DNA of 11,637 bases, from NCBI GenBank assembly GCA_030528845.1, contig JAUMYC010000063.1:1-11637 (forward strand), given 5' to 3'. The DNA is from Eubacteriales bacterium. GTDB lineage: Bacteria; Bacillota_A; Clostridia; Christensenellales; Aristaeellaceae. A program made the translations under genes and the position numbers. Below the pieces are notes generated by a model. It made no database searches, was not told the DNA's origin, and saw only the letters and a program-made list of their open reading frames with translations. Shown piece after piece: positions 1 through 6,844 of the stretch; within the stretch, counting starts at the first letter, position 1; the number at the start of each line of letters is the position of its first letter.

Positions 1-55
1 AGAGCGCCAGCCTTCCAAGCTGGATACGTGGGTTCGATTCCCATCACCCGCTCCA
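1..55 (+). tRNA. tRNA-Gly (anticodon TCC), 5' end cut off by the window
   Basis: The 3' portion of a tRNA that decodes GGA/GGG glycine codons. The visible part begins near the 3' strand of the D stem (AGAGC). The anticodon arm is CCAGC-CTTCCAA-GCTGG with anticodon TCC. It is followed by a short variable loop, a T arm with loop TTCGATT and paired arms GTGGG/CCCAT, and the acceptor 3' strand CACCCGC, discriminator T and an encoded CCA. The 5' acceptor strand and most of the D arm lie outside the window. It sits four bases before a tRNA-Lys and is probably in the same transcript, whose terminator is at 141-174. Confidence 0.95.
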
Positions 56-59
56 GTAT

Positions 60-135
60 GCGCCATTAGCTCAGTTGGTAGAGCACCTGACTCTTAATCA
101 GGGTGTCCCGGGTTCGAGTCCCTGATGGCGCACCA
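60..135 (+). tRNA. tRNA-Lys (anticodon CTT)
   Basis: A complete 76-base tRNA. The acceptor stem GCGCCAT pairs with ATGGCGC, with discriminator A and an encoded CCA. The D stem is GCTC/GAGC. The anticodon arm is CCTGA-CTCTTAA-TCAGG with anticodon CTT, which reads AAG lysine codons. The T loop is TTCGAGT. In the T stem, CCGGG faces CCCTG, so one C-T mismatch sits at the second pair; the other arms pair fully. It follows the tRNA-Gly by four bases and is the last gene of this tRNA cluster. Confidence 0.97.
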
Positions 136-140
136 AGCTT

Positions 141-174
141 AAGCCTTGAAATCAAAAGATTTCAAGGCTTTTTT
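141..174 (+). terminator. Intrinsic terminator of the tRNA cluster
   Basis: A perfect 13-bp inverted repeat (141-153 with 158-170) has an AAAA loop at 154-157 and leads into a run of T at 169-174. It begins five bases after the CCA end of tRNA-Lys and ends the tRNA transcript before the promoter at 203-231. Confidence 0.93.
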
Positions 175-202
175 CATCGTCAGCGAGCCAAGCCGCGCCT
201 GT

Positions 203-231
203 TTGCCCAAGCGCAAAATATATGATATAAT
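203..231 (+). promoter_or_regulatory. Sigma-A-type extended -10 promoter of the uronate-sugar operon
   Basis: The -35 element TTGCCC (203-208, 4 of 6 consensus bases) is followed by a 17-base spacer and a perfect -10 element TATAAT (226-231). A TG at 223-224, one base before the -10, makes an extended -10. Transcription would begin near 238, giving a leader of about 59 bases before the start codon at 297. It lies directly after the tRNA terminator, so it is the natural promoter for the four-gene operon. Confidence 0.75.
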
Positions 232-272
232 ATCAGTATGATTATTCCGGCGGCGCTGATCGGTCGGAGAAC

Positions 273-294
273 TTTCATCGGAAGGCGGATGAAA
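273..294 (+). promoter_or_regulatory. Leader hairpin presenting the ribosome binding site in its loop
   Basis: TTTCATC (273-279) and GATGAAA (288-294) form a perfect 7-bp stem. The 8-base loop GGAAGGCG (280-287) contains the only Shine-Dalgarno-like sequence before the epimerase start at 297. The pairing is visible in the sequence. A role in translational control is inference. Confidence 0.5.
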
Positions 295-296
295 AT

Positions 297-1367
297 ATGG
301 TGAAGAGAAACGTCGAACTGAACGGCAAGACGGTCTTGGTGACGGGCTCGCCCGGGTTTATCGGAGCGAACCTTGTCCTGCGGCTGCTGCGGGAGATGTC
401 CTCCGGGCAGATCGTCAGTTTTGATAATATGAACGACTACTATGACCCCAAGCTCAAGGAGTATCGCCTGGCGCAGATCGAACAGGCCGCGGCCGATTCA
501 AACGTTAGTCATACGTTCATTCGCGGTTCGATCGCCGACAGAGCGCTGGTGGACGAGGTGTTCGAGAAATATCGCCCGGCGGTGGTGGTAAATCTGGCCG
601 CGCAGGCAGGCGTGCGCTATTCGATCGACCATCCCGAGGTGTATATCGAGAGTAATATCATTGGGTTTTACAATATCCTGGAAGCATGCAGGCGCTGCCC
701 TGTCGAGCATCTGGTCTATGCGTCGTCCTCGTCTGTCTACGGCGGCAACAAGAAGGTCCCCTTCAGCACAGAAGATAAGGTCGACACGCCTGTCTCCCTC
801 TATGCAGCGACCAAGAAATCCAACGAGCTCTTGGCGCACAGCTATGCCAAGCTCTACAATATCCCTTCGACAGGCCTGCGTTTCTTTACGGTGTACGGCC
901 CTGCAGGCCGGCCGGATATGTTCTATTTTTCCGCTACGCAGAAGCTTGCCGCGGGGAAGAAGATCCATATCTTCAACTACGGCAACTGCAAGCGCGATTT
1001 TACCTATGTGGACGATATCGTCGAGGGCATCGTGCGCGTGATGCAGGGCGCGCCGGAGCGCTCCGACGGCGCGGACGGCCTCCCCGTGCCGCCGTATCGG
1101 GTCTACAACATCGGCGGAGGCACGCCGGAAAACCTGCTGGATTACATTCAGACGCTGCAGGAGGAGCTGGTACGCGCTGGGGTGCTGCCGGAGGATTACG
1201 ACTTCGAGGCGCACCGCGAGCTCGTACCCATGCAGCCCGGCGACGTTCCTGTGACCTTTGCGGACAGCTCGGCGCTCGAGGAAGATTTCGGCTTCCGACC
1301 GGGCATCGGCATCCGGGAAGGGCTGCGCAGCTTCGCGCAATGGTATAAAGAGTATTACGGGGCGTAA
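297..1367 (+). CDS. NAD-dependent UDP-sugar epimerase, probably UDP-glucuronate 4-epimerase
   Basis: A 356-residue extended short-chain dehydrogenase/reductase, cytoplasmic, expected to interconvert UDP-glucuronate and UDP-galacturonate through a 4-keto intermediate on bound NAD. The Rossmann glycine motif GSPGFIG is at residues 17-23, the substrate-loop serines SSSS with VYGG follow at 143-150, and the catalytic pair is Y169xxxK173. Thr198 and Arg205 (in VYGPAGRPDM) fall where uronate-specific 4-epimerases place residues contacting the sugar carboxylate, judged from memory of the Bacillus cereus enzyme. The stretch NYGNCKRDFTYVDD (227-240) is also typical of this group. Length fits the family. 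The ATG is preceded by GGAAGG at 280-285. It is the first gene of an operon, 25 bases before the kinase. UDP-galactose or UDP-N-acetylhexosamine epimerization is possible but less likely. Confidence 0.85.
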   Translation: MVKRNVELNGKTVLVTGSPGFIGANLVLRLLREMSSGQIVSFDNMNDYYDPKLKEYRLAQIEQAAADSNVSHTFIRGSIADRALVDEVFEKYRPAVVVNLAAQAGVRYSIDHPEVYIESNIIGFYNILEACRRCPVEHLVYASSSSVYGGNKKVPFSTEDKVDTPVSLYAATKKSNELLAHSYAKLYNIPSTGLRFFTVYGPAGRPDMFYFSATQKLAAGKKIHIFNYGNCKRDFTYVDDIVEGIVRVMQGAPERSDGADGLPVPPYRVYNIGGGTPENLLDYIQTLQEELVRAGVLPEDYDFEAHRELVPMQPGDVPVTFADSSALEEDFGFRPGIGIREGLRSFAQWYKEYYGA

Positions 1368-1392
1368 GCGCCTCTTTCAGGTGGGAATTAAA

Positions 1393-2565
1393 ATGAAGTG
1401 TGTAGAAAAGTTCTTTGAGATATATCAGCGGGACGCAGAAGGCGTTTCGTTCTGCCCTTATCGTATCTGCCCCGTGGGCGCGCATTCCGACCATAACCTC
1501 GGCAAGATCACCGGTCTTGCGGTGGATCAGGGCATCCACATGGCTTACAGGCCCAAGCGCTCCGGGATCATCGAGGTGCGCTCGCTGAATTTTCCCAACC
1601 GCGCGCAGTGGCATATCAACGCCGTGCCGGAGCAGTGCGAAAACGACTGGGCGGATTATCTGCGCGGCGCGACGTGGGCGCTGGCGAAGAAATACCCCCT
1701 GCGCGTGGGCGTGTGCGGGGTGATCGAGGGCAGCCTGCCCATCGGCGGCCTGTCCTCGTCCGCGTCCGTCATCATCACCTTCCTTTCCGCGCTGTGCAAA
1801 GTCAACAACATCCGCCTCACGCAGAGTGAGATGATCATGACGGCGCTGGATGCGGAGAACAACTATGTGGGCGTTTCCTGCGGAAAGCTGGATCAGTCCT
1901 GCGAGGTCTATTCCAAGAAAAATCATCTGCTCTATCTGGACACGCTGGATGACAGCTTCGAGCTCATCCCGCAGCATCCGCAGATGAAGCCCTATAAGAT
2001 CGCCATTTTCTTTTCCGGCATCGAGCGCACGCTGGCGGGCTCCGCGTTCAACATGCGCGTGGACGAATGCCGCAGCGCGGCCTACGCGCTCAAGGCCTAT
2101 GCGGGCATGCCCTATGGCAAATTCGCGCAGACTTTCCTGCGCGACGTGCCCTATGAGGTCTACCTGCAGTACAAAGACCGTCTGCCCGAGAACTTCCGCA
2201 AGCGCGCCGAGCATTGGTACAGCGAATATGCCCGCGTGCAGCAGGGCGTTGAAGCATGGCGCAGGGGCGATATAGAGGCCTATGGCCGCGTTTCCTTTGA
2301 AAGCGGCTGGTCGTCCATCTACAATTGGGAAACGGGCTCTCCGGAGCTCAAGGAGCTCTACGAGATCATGACACGGACCGACGGCATCTACGGCGGCCGC
2401 TTCTCCGGCGCGGGCTTTAAGGGCTGCTGCATGGCGCTGATCGACCCCGCCTACGAGGAATCGATCCTCGAACAGGTCGGCCGGGAGTATCTTAGGGCGT
2501 TCCCGGCGCTCGAAGGCCGGTATTCCGCCCATATTTGCGAAAGCGCGGATGGTGTTGCATTATGA
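1393..2565 (+). CDS. GHMP-family sugar-1-kinase, galacturonokinase-like
   Basis: A 390-residue cytoplasmic kinase of the galactokinase branch of the GHMP superfamily, expected to make a sugar 1-phosphate with ATP. The substrate-binding motif RICPVGAHSDHN (24-35) replaces the galactokinase GRVNxIGEHTDY form and closely resembles the RICPLGAHIDH form of plant galacturonokinase. The phosphate-binding loop SLPIGGLSSSAS is at 114-125, the catalytic-base region CGKLDQS has Asp167, and the C-terminal GHMP motif GRFSGAGFKG is at 335-344. The ATG at 1393 is chosen because AGGTGGG lies eight bases upstream and homology begins there; the frame stays open back to 1258, inside the epimerase gene. Its stop overlaps the next start by four bases (ATGA). 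Between an epimerase and a nucleotidyltransferase, it fits uronic acid salvage. Galacturonate versus glucuronate or another sugar cannot be decided by eye. Confidence 0.8.
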   Translation: MKCVEKFFEIYQRDAEGVSFCPYRICPVGAHSDHNLGKITGLAVDQGIHMAYRPKRSGIIEVRSLNFPNRAQWHINAVPEQCENDWADYLRGATWALAKKYPLRVGVCGVIEGSLPIGGLSSSASVIITFLSALCKVNNIRLTQSEMIMTALDAENNYVGVSCGKLDQSCEVYSKKNHLLYLDTLDDSFELIPQHPQMKPYKIAIFFSGIERTLAGSAFNMRVDECRSAAYALKAYAGMPYGKFAQTFLRDVPYEVYLQYKDRLPENFRKRAEHWYSEYARVQQGVEAWRRGDIEAYGRVSFESGWSSIYNWETGSPELKELYEIMTRTDGIYGGRFSGAGFKGCCMALIDPAYEESILEQVGREYLRAFPALEGRYSAHICESADGVAL

Positions 2566-3299
2566 AATGTTTGATCTTGGCCGCAGGCTATGCCACGAGG
2601 CTGTATCCTCTGACGGAGAACTTTCCCAAGCCGCTTTTGAAGGTGGGGGAGAAGACGATCCTTGACTGGCTGCTGGATGATATCTCGTCGGCGGGCGTCG
2701 TGGATCAGTATATCGTCATCAGCAACCATAAGTTTGCCGGCCATTTCCGGGAATGGGCCGCGGTCCATCGCCTGCCCGTCACCGTTCTGGATGACGGCAC
2801 GGAGAGCAACGAGACGCGCCTCGGCGCAGTGCGCGACATCCAGTTTGCCATAGACGAGCTCTCGTTGGACGACGATCTGCTGGTCATCGCGGGAGATAAT
2901 GTGCTCGACTTCAGCCTGACGGGCTTTATCGCCTATCAGCAGAAGAAGCAGACCTCCTGCGTCATGCGCTTTTACGAGCCGAACGAAGAAAAGCTGCGCA
3001 AAACGGGCGTCGCTGAAGTGGATGAGAACGACAGGATCATCTCCATGGAAGAAAAGCCTGCTCGGCCCAAAAGCCATTGGTGTACGCCGCCGTTCTATAT
3101 TTACAAGCGCTCCGACGCCGGGCTTGTGAAGGTCGGCATCGAAGGCGGCTGCGGCGTGGACGCGCCGGGCAGCTTCATCGCGTGGCTCAGCGCGCAGACG
3201 ACCGTACACGCCTACGAAATGCCGGGCAGACGCTATGACATCGGAAATCTGGCGAGCTATGAAGAAGTGCAGAAGACCTATCGCGGCATCGTGCGATAA
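2562..3299 (+). CDS. Sugar-1-phosphate nucleotidyltransferase
   Basis: A 245-residue single-domain enzyme of the NTP_transferase family (RmlA/GlmU-N type), which joins a sugar 1-phosphate and an NTP to give an NDP-sugar and pyrophosphate. The nucleotide-binding signature LAAGYATRLYPLT is at 6-18, with Lys23 in FPKPLL. A metal-binding Asp112 is in GDN (111-113), EEKP is at 163-166, and a second metal-binding Asp226 lies in YDIGN. There is no C-terminal left-handed beta-helix, so it is not GlmU. The ATG overlaps the kinase stop codon, and translational coupling is likely; GGATGG at 2550-2555 region is a weak ribosome site inside the kinase gene. An in-frame TTG at 2535 is rejected. Context suggests UDP-uronate synthesis from the kinase product. 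The base preferred (UTP or dTTP) cannot be read from the sequence. Confidence 0.85.
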   Translation: MKCLILAAGYATRLYPLTENFPKPLLKVGEKTILDWLLDDISSAGVVDQYIVISNHKFAGHFREWAAVHRLPVTVLDDGTESNETRLGAVRDIQFAIDELSLDDDLLVIAGDNVLDFSLTGFIAYQQKKQTSCVMRFYEPNEEKLRKTGVAEVDENDRIISMEEKPARPKSHWCTPPFYIYKRSDAGLVKVGIEGGCGVDAPGSFIAWLSAQTTVHAYEMPGRRYDIGNLASYEEVQKTYRGIVR

Positions 3300-3328
3300 C
3301 CTCTTGCGGCAGGGAAAGGAAAACTGGA

Positions 3329-4366
3329 ATGCTGACGGCAAAACAAAATTTGATCGAGACGATCCGCGGCGGCAAGCCGGATCGATTTGTAAACCAATAC
3401 GAAGCGCTGCACCTCATGCCCGTCCCGCATATGATGCATATGCACGGTCGCCGCGAGGGGAATCTGGCGATCAACGCATGGGGAGTCGCAAGCATGGCGA
3501 CGGAGGGCACGCCCGGCTTCATGCCCGTGCATACACCCGAGAGGATCGTCGTGAAGGATATCGAAAACTGGCGGGAATATGTGCGCGCGCCCAAGGTACA
3601 CATCTCTCAGGAGGAATGGGACGGCTTCCGCGCGCGCTTTGAGACCATCGACCGGACGAAAGCCTTTGCGGCGCTCATGGTCGCTCCCGGGCTGTTCGAA
3701 CAGACGCACAATCTGTGCTCTATGGTCGAAGCGCTGGTCAATTATATCGACAACCCGCAGGAAATGCACGATCTGATCCGCTATCTGACGGATTGGGAGC
3801 TCGAGATCGCAGAGGAGATCTGCACGCAGCTGCATCCGGAAGCGATCTTTCATCACGATGACTGGGGCACCGAAGACCGCACGTTCCTCCGCCCGGAGAT
3901 GTTTGCAGAGTTTTTCGTGGAGCCCTACAAGCAGATCTACAGCTATTATCACGATCACGGCGTACAGCTGATCGTCCACCATTGCGACAGCTACGCAGCC
4001 AGCCTCGTACCGTATATGATCGAGATGGGCATCGACATCTGGCAGGGCTGCATGCATTCCAACGATCTGCCGGAGCTGATCAGCAAATATGGCGGAAAGA
4101 TCTCCTTTATGGGCGAGATCGACAATAAGCAGGTCGATTTTACGGGCTGGAGCGAGCAGGACTGCCGTACAGCCGCGCAGCAGGCCATGCAGCGCTGCGG
4201 CAGGGCGCATTTCATCCCCTGTATCACGCAGGGGCTGCCGGGGTCTGTTTATCCCGGGGCGTACGCAGCCCTCGCAAAGCAGATCGACAGCCTTAACTCT
4301 GAAACGTTCGGCTACAGCATGCAGGAGCTGGAAGCGCAGCGCATGCCGCTGCAGATCTTCGGCTGA
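3329..4366 (+). CDS. Uroporphyrinogen decarboxylase-superfamily protein, MtaA/corrinoid methyltransferase-like
   Basis: A 345-residue protein with the URO-D TIM-barrel pattern of COG0407: an N-terminal helix LIETIRGGKPDRF (8-20), FHHDDWGTEDRTFLRPEMF (174-192), VHHCD (216-220), and MGEIDNK (261-267). His217-x-Cys219 followed by Cys298 matches the H-x-C-xn-C zinc ligand pattern of MtaA/MtbA-type cobamide-dependent methyltransferases. The FMRQAGRY substrate motif of true HemE is absent, so heme synthesis is unlikely. AGGGAAAGGA at 3311-3320 gives a strong ribosome site. It starts 29 bases after the nucleotidyltransferase, so it is probably in the same operon, although no corrinoid protein or partner methyltransferase lies nearby. 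Family membership is firm. The substrate, and any tie to uronic acids (for example methylated sugars), is unknown. Confidence 0.8.
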   Translation: MLTAKQNLIETIRGGKPDRFVNQYEALHLMPVPHMMHMHGRREGNLAINAWGVASMATEGTPGFMPVHTPERIVVKDIENWREYVRAPKVHISQEEWDGFRARFETIDRTKAFAALMVAPGLFEQTHNLCSMVEALVNYIDNPQEMHDLIRYLTDWELEIAEEICTQLHPEAIFHHDDWGTEDRTFLRPEMFAEFFVEPYKQIYSYYHDHGVQLIVHHCDSYAASLVPYMIEMGIDIWQGCMHSNDLPELISKYGGKISFMGEIDNKQVDFTGWSEQDCRTAAQQAMQRCGRAHFIPCITQGLPGSVYPGAYAALAKQIDSLNSETFGYSMQELEAQRMPLQIFG

Positions 4367-4380
4367 TGTGAAATTTCTAT

Positions 4381-4419
4381 AAAAAGCGAACCGGGTCTTC
4401 AAACCCGGTTCGCTTTTTT
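4381..4419. terminator. Bidirectional intrinsic terminator between converging operons
   Basis: AAAAAGCGAACCGGGT (4381-4396) pairs perfectly with ACCCGGTTCGCTTTTT (4403-4418) around the 6-base loop CTTCAA. The T run after the GC-rich stem serves the plus-strand operon that stops at 4366. The A run before it serves as a T run for the minus-strand operon that stops at 4427. One hairpin therefore ends both transcripts. Confidence 0.93.
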
Positions 4420-4426
4420 CTTTATT

Positions 4427-5815
4427 TCAACGGGAGAGCTTTGCGAGAAGGTCTTCCAGAGCCTCGGTAAGGGCCTCCTCATAGGTCGGATGCGGCCGCA
4501 TGACGCGCAGCATCTGTTCGACAGTCAGTCCATGCGCGATCGCTTGACTGATCTGCGTGATCATATCCGTGCATCGGTCGCACATGAGCTGTGCACCGAG
4601 GATCGCATGCGTCTGCGCATGCGCGACGACCTTCATAAAGGAGCGGCCCGTATCTGCGATGAGCGTGCGTGCATTGCTGAACAAAGTGCATTTGCCGACC
4701 TTGACAGGAATGCCGGCGGCTTTCGCATCCGCCTCGCACAGGCCGACGGAAGCGATCTCCGGGCGGCAGTAGATGCAGCCGGGCACGATGTTCATGTCGA
4801 TCCCGGCGCTTTCACCGCAGAGCATGTCCACGCAGTTTTCTCCCTGTGCGGTCGCAACGTGCGCAAGCTGCACGGGGGAGGAGACGTCGCCGATGGCATA
4901 GACGCCGGGGATGCTGGTCCCGAAGGAGGCGTCCACGCGGATGCGTCGGCCGTCCATCTCGGGCTGCAGTTCGCCCGGGAAGAGCCCTTCCGTGTTCGGC
5001 CTGCGTCCGATGGCGCAGAGCACCGCATCGCCCGTGGCCTCACCGGCGGCTCCCTTGGCGCTGAAGCAGACGCGCAGGCCGTCTTCCGCCTGTTCTACGC
5101 GCTCTACCATTGCGTTTGTGAAAATCTGCACGCCCTTCTTCTTGAGCAGCTGCGCAAGGTTTTGTCCGAGCTCGCGATCCATATTGGGCAGGAGCCTGTC
5201 CAGTCCCTCCACGATGGAGACCCGGCATCCCAGATCGCTGTAGAACGTGGCAAATTCCACGCCGATGACTCCGCCGCCGATGATCACGATGGAACGATGC
5301 AATTTTGCGTCGCCGTCGAGCAGCTCGTCGGAGGTCACGACGCCGGGCAGCTCCAGACCGGGGATGGGCGGACGAGCAGGCACAGAGCCCGTCGCCACGA
5401 GGATGTTCTGTGCAGTGTAAGTCTGTTCTTCGCCTTCCGCAGTGCATACGCGCACTTCGCCCGGCGCGCAGATCGAACCGTGCCCGCGGATGAATTCCAC
5501 CTTCGCCGCCTTGAGCAGGCTCTCTACGCCTCCGCTGAGCTTCTCAACGATCTGCTTTTTGTGGGCGTACATCGCCTCGATGTCGATAGATACTTCGCCG
5601 GCAGATACGCCCATCTGCGCGCCGCTTAGCGCATCGGAATAGACTTGCGAAGAATGGAGAAGGGCTTTGGTGGGCACGCAGCCGCGGTTAAGGCAGGTGC
5701 CGCCTGCTTCGCGGCTTTCGATCACCGCCGTGCGCAGTCCCTTCTTTGCGGCGCGCAGGGCTGCCATATAGCCGCCCGGGCCCGCGCCGATAACGATCAG
5801 TTGAAAATCGGTCAT
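4427..5815 (-). CDS. lpdA: Dihydrolipoyl dehydrogenase (glycine cleavage L protein, E3)
   Basis: A 462-residue cytoplasmic flavoenzyme that reoxidizes the dihydrolipoyl arm of the H protein with NAD+, closing the glycine cleavage cycle. The FAD-binding motif GAGPGG is at residues 10-15, and the redox-active disulfide is Cys41/Cys46 in GGTCLNRGCVPTK. The NAD-binding motif GGGVIGVEFA is at 180-189, a second FAD contact is in YAIGD, and the C-terminal catalytic dyad is His442/Glu447 in HPTYEE. There is no N-terminal lipoyl domain. GGAGGG at 5821-5826 gives a strong ribosome site for the ATG at 5815. It is the last gene of the operon, 42 bases after lplA. Because it sits with the gcv genes, it is probably dedicated to glycine cleavage, though E3 proteins can be shared with 2-oxoacid dehydrogenases. 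Confidence 0.95.
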   Translation of the reverse strand: MTDFQLIVIGAGPGGYMAALRAAKKGLRTAVIESREAGGTCLNRGCVPTKALLHSSQVYSDALSGAQMGVSAGEVSIDIEAMYAHKKQIVEKLSGGVESLLKAAKVEFIRGHGSICAPGEVRVCTAEGEEQTYTAQNILVATGSVPARPPIPGLELPGVVTSDELLDGDAKLHRSIVIIGGGVIGVEFATFYSDLGCRVSIVEGLDRLLPNMDRELGQNLAQLLKKKGVQIFTNAMVERVEQAEDGLRVCFSAKGAAGEATGDAVLCAIGRRPNTEGLFPGELQPEMDGRRIRVDASFGTSIPGVYAIGDVSSPVQLAHVATAQGENCVDMLCGESAGIDMNIVPGCIYCRPEIASVGLCEADAKAAGIPVKVGKCTLFSNARTLIADTGRSFMKVVAHAQTHAILGAQLMCDRCTDMITQISQAIAHGLTVEQMLRVMRPHPTYEEALTEALEDLLAKLSR

Positions 5816-5857
5816 AGATTCCCTCCGTGTGTGTTTTTTCGCGCTGTTTTGTTCGCG

Positions 5858-6844
5858 CTACAGCATCGCCTTCTTCAGGAGCGCAAGCAGTTCCGCCTGC
5901 TGCTCCGGGGCCAATTCCGCCGCGGCAAGGCGCAAAGAAAGCTCGGGCAGAGAGAAGCGGCAACCGCACAGGGCTGCTTCCAGCCTCGGGGCGAGGCTCC
6001 AGTCCATCGCGTCGGTATAGATGCGCGCTTCTTTTACAATGCCGCCTTCGAGCGAAAGGGCGAATTGGATGCTTCCCCAGAGGAAGCGCTCTTCAAAGGT
6101 GATATCCGCCTCTGCTCGCAGGCCGTAGTTCCATTCCCAGCCTGCGTTGCGCTGCCGCAGCTTTTCGATCGCGTCGCGGTCGAGCTCCCGCTCGGAAATT
6201 GCTTCACAGGGCAGGGCATATTCGCGCGCAAACGCCTCGGCAAGCGCCTGCTTGAGCGCTTCGATGCTGATGTCCGGCGCGATCTCACGCAGATTCACCA
6301 CCCGCGAGCGCACGGAATCCACGCCCTTTGCCGTGAGCTTTGCGCGGGACGGGGCCAGATAACGCGTCATGCGCTCCATATCCGCATCCACGAGCAGCGT
6401 GCCATGGTGATAGGAGCGTCCTGCGTTTTTATAAAATGCATTGCCGGAAAATTTGCGCCCTTCAGCCAGAATATCGTTGCGGCCGGAGCGCTCCGCCCGT
6501 ACGCCGAGGCTGCGGCAGGCGCCCTGCACGACGGCGAGCTGCCTGTCCAGATCGTAGTGGGCGGTGGGGACGAGAAAGGTGAAATTCAGATTCCCCAGAT
6601 CATGGAACACCGCGCCGCCGCCGGAAAGACGCCGCGCAAGCCGACCGCCCTCCTGTTCGAGAAGGGCGGTGCGGCATTCCTTCCAAGCGTTCTGATTTCG
6701 GCCGATGACGACGGTATCCGCATTCTGCCACAGGTATAAAATGCACATGTCCTCCGGCACGGTCTCCATCAGATGCTGCTCCACGGCGAGGTTGCGGTAG
6801 GGGTCAGTCCCCTTGCCGATATAAAGCCTCAGTCGTTCGAGCAT
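5858..6844 (-). CDS. lplA: Lipoate-protein ligase A
   Basis: A 328-residue enzyme that activates free lipoate with ATP and attaches it to lipoyl-domain lysines, here most likely Lys63 of GcvH encoded in the same operon. The lipoate/adenylate-binding motif RRLSGGGAVFHD is at 71-82, and GRNDIL (121-126) is followed by GRKFSGNAF (129-137) with the conserved Lys131. HHGTLLVD is at 146-153 and a further conserved segment is AKLTAKGVDSVRSRVVNL (168-185). The remaining C-terminal part from about 245 is the accessory domain seen in full-length LplA, so no separate LplB is needed. The start lies inside gcvPB, with a 16-base overlap, and has no clear Shine-Dalgarno sequence, so translation is probably coupled to gcvPB. 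Octanoyl transfer is an alternative but the bidomain layout favours LplA. Confidence 0.93.
   Translation of the reverse strand: MLERLRLYIGKGTDPYRNLAVEQHLMETVPEDMCILYLWQNADTVVIGRNQNAWKECRTALLEQEGGRLARRLSGGGAVFHDLGNLNFTFLVPTAHYDLDRQLAVVQGACRSLGVRAERSGRNDILAEGRKFSGNAFYKNAGRSYHHGTLLVDADMERMTRYLAPSRAKLTAKGVDSVRSRVVNLREIAPDISIEALKQALAEAFAREYALPCEAISERELDRDAIEKLRQRNAGWEWNYGLRAEADITFEERFLWGSIQFALSLEGGIVKEARIYTDAMDWSLAPRLEAALCGCRFSLPELSLRLAAAELAPEQQAELLALLKKAML

Noticed and set aside
1258..1392. N-terminal extension of the kinase back to 1258
   Set aside because: It would overlap the epimerase by more than 100 bases, lacks family similarity, and the ATG at 1393 has a clear ribosome site.
1000..2532. 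A 510-codon open frame on the minus strand across the epimerase and kinase genes
   Set aside because: It is antisense to two genes with intact catalytic motifs, is rich in Arg, Ala and His as expected for a GC-rich shadow, and shows no recognisable domain or ribosome site.
1393..3299. Heptose kinase plus heptose nucleotidyltransferase (HddA/HddC) pathway
   Set aside because: The kinase motif fits the galactokinase/galacturonokinase branch better, and there is no GmhA isomerase or GmhB phosphatase. It remains a minor alternative.
3329..4366. Calling the URO-D-like gene hemE
   Set aside because: The N-terminal MRQAGRY-type substrate motif of true uroporphyrinogen decarboxylase is missing, a zinc-ligand pattern of methyltransferases is present, and no heme genes are nearby.
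3278..4402. A 374-codon open frame on the minus strand
   Set aside because: Antisense to the URO-D-like gene and overlapping the terminator; no recognisable domain.
4490..5629. A 379-codon open frame on the plus strand
   Set aside because: Antisense to lpdA, which has all its active-site motifs; His/Arg/Asp-rich shadow composition.
5838..5859. Direct repeat AGCGCGAA twice in the lplA-lpdA gap
   Set aside because: Two 8-base copies 14 bases apart with no T run or strong stem. It may be chance in a low-complexity gap, and no regulator can be suggested.
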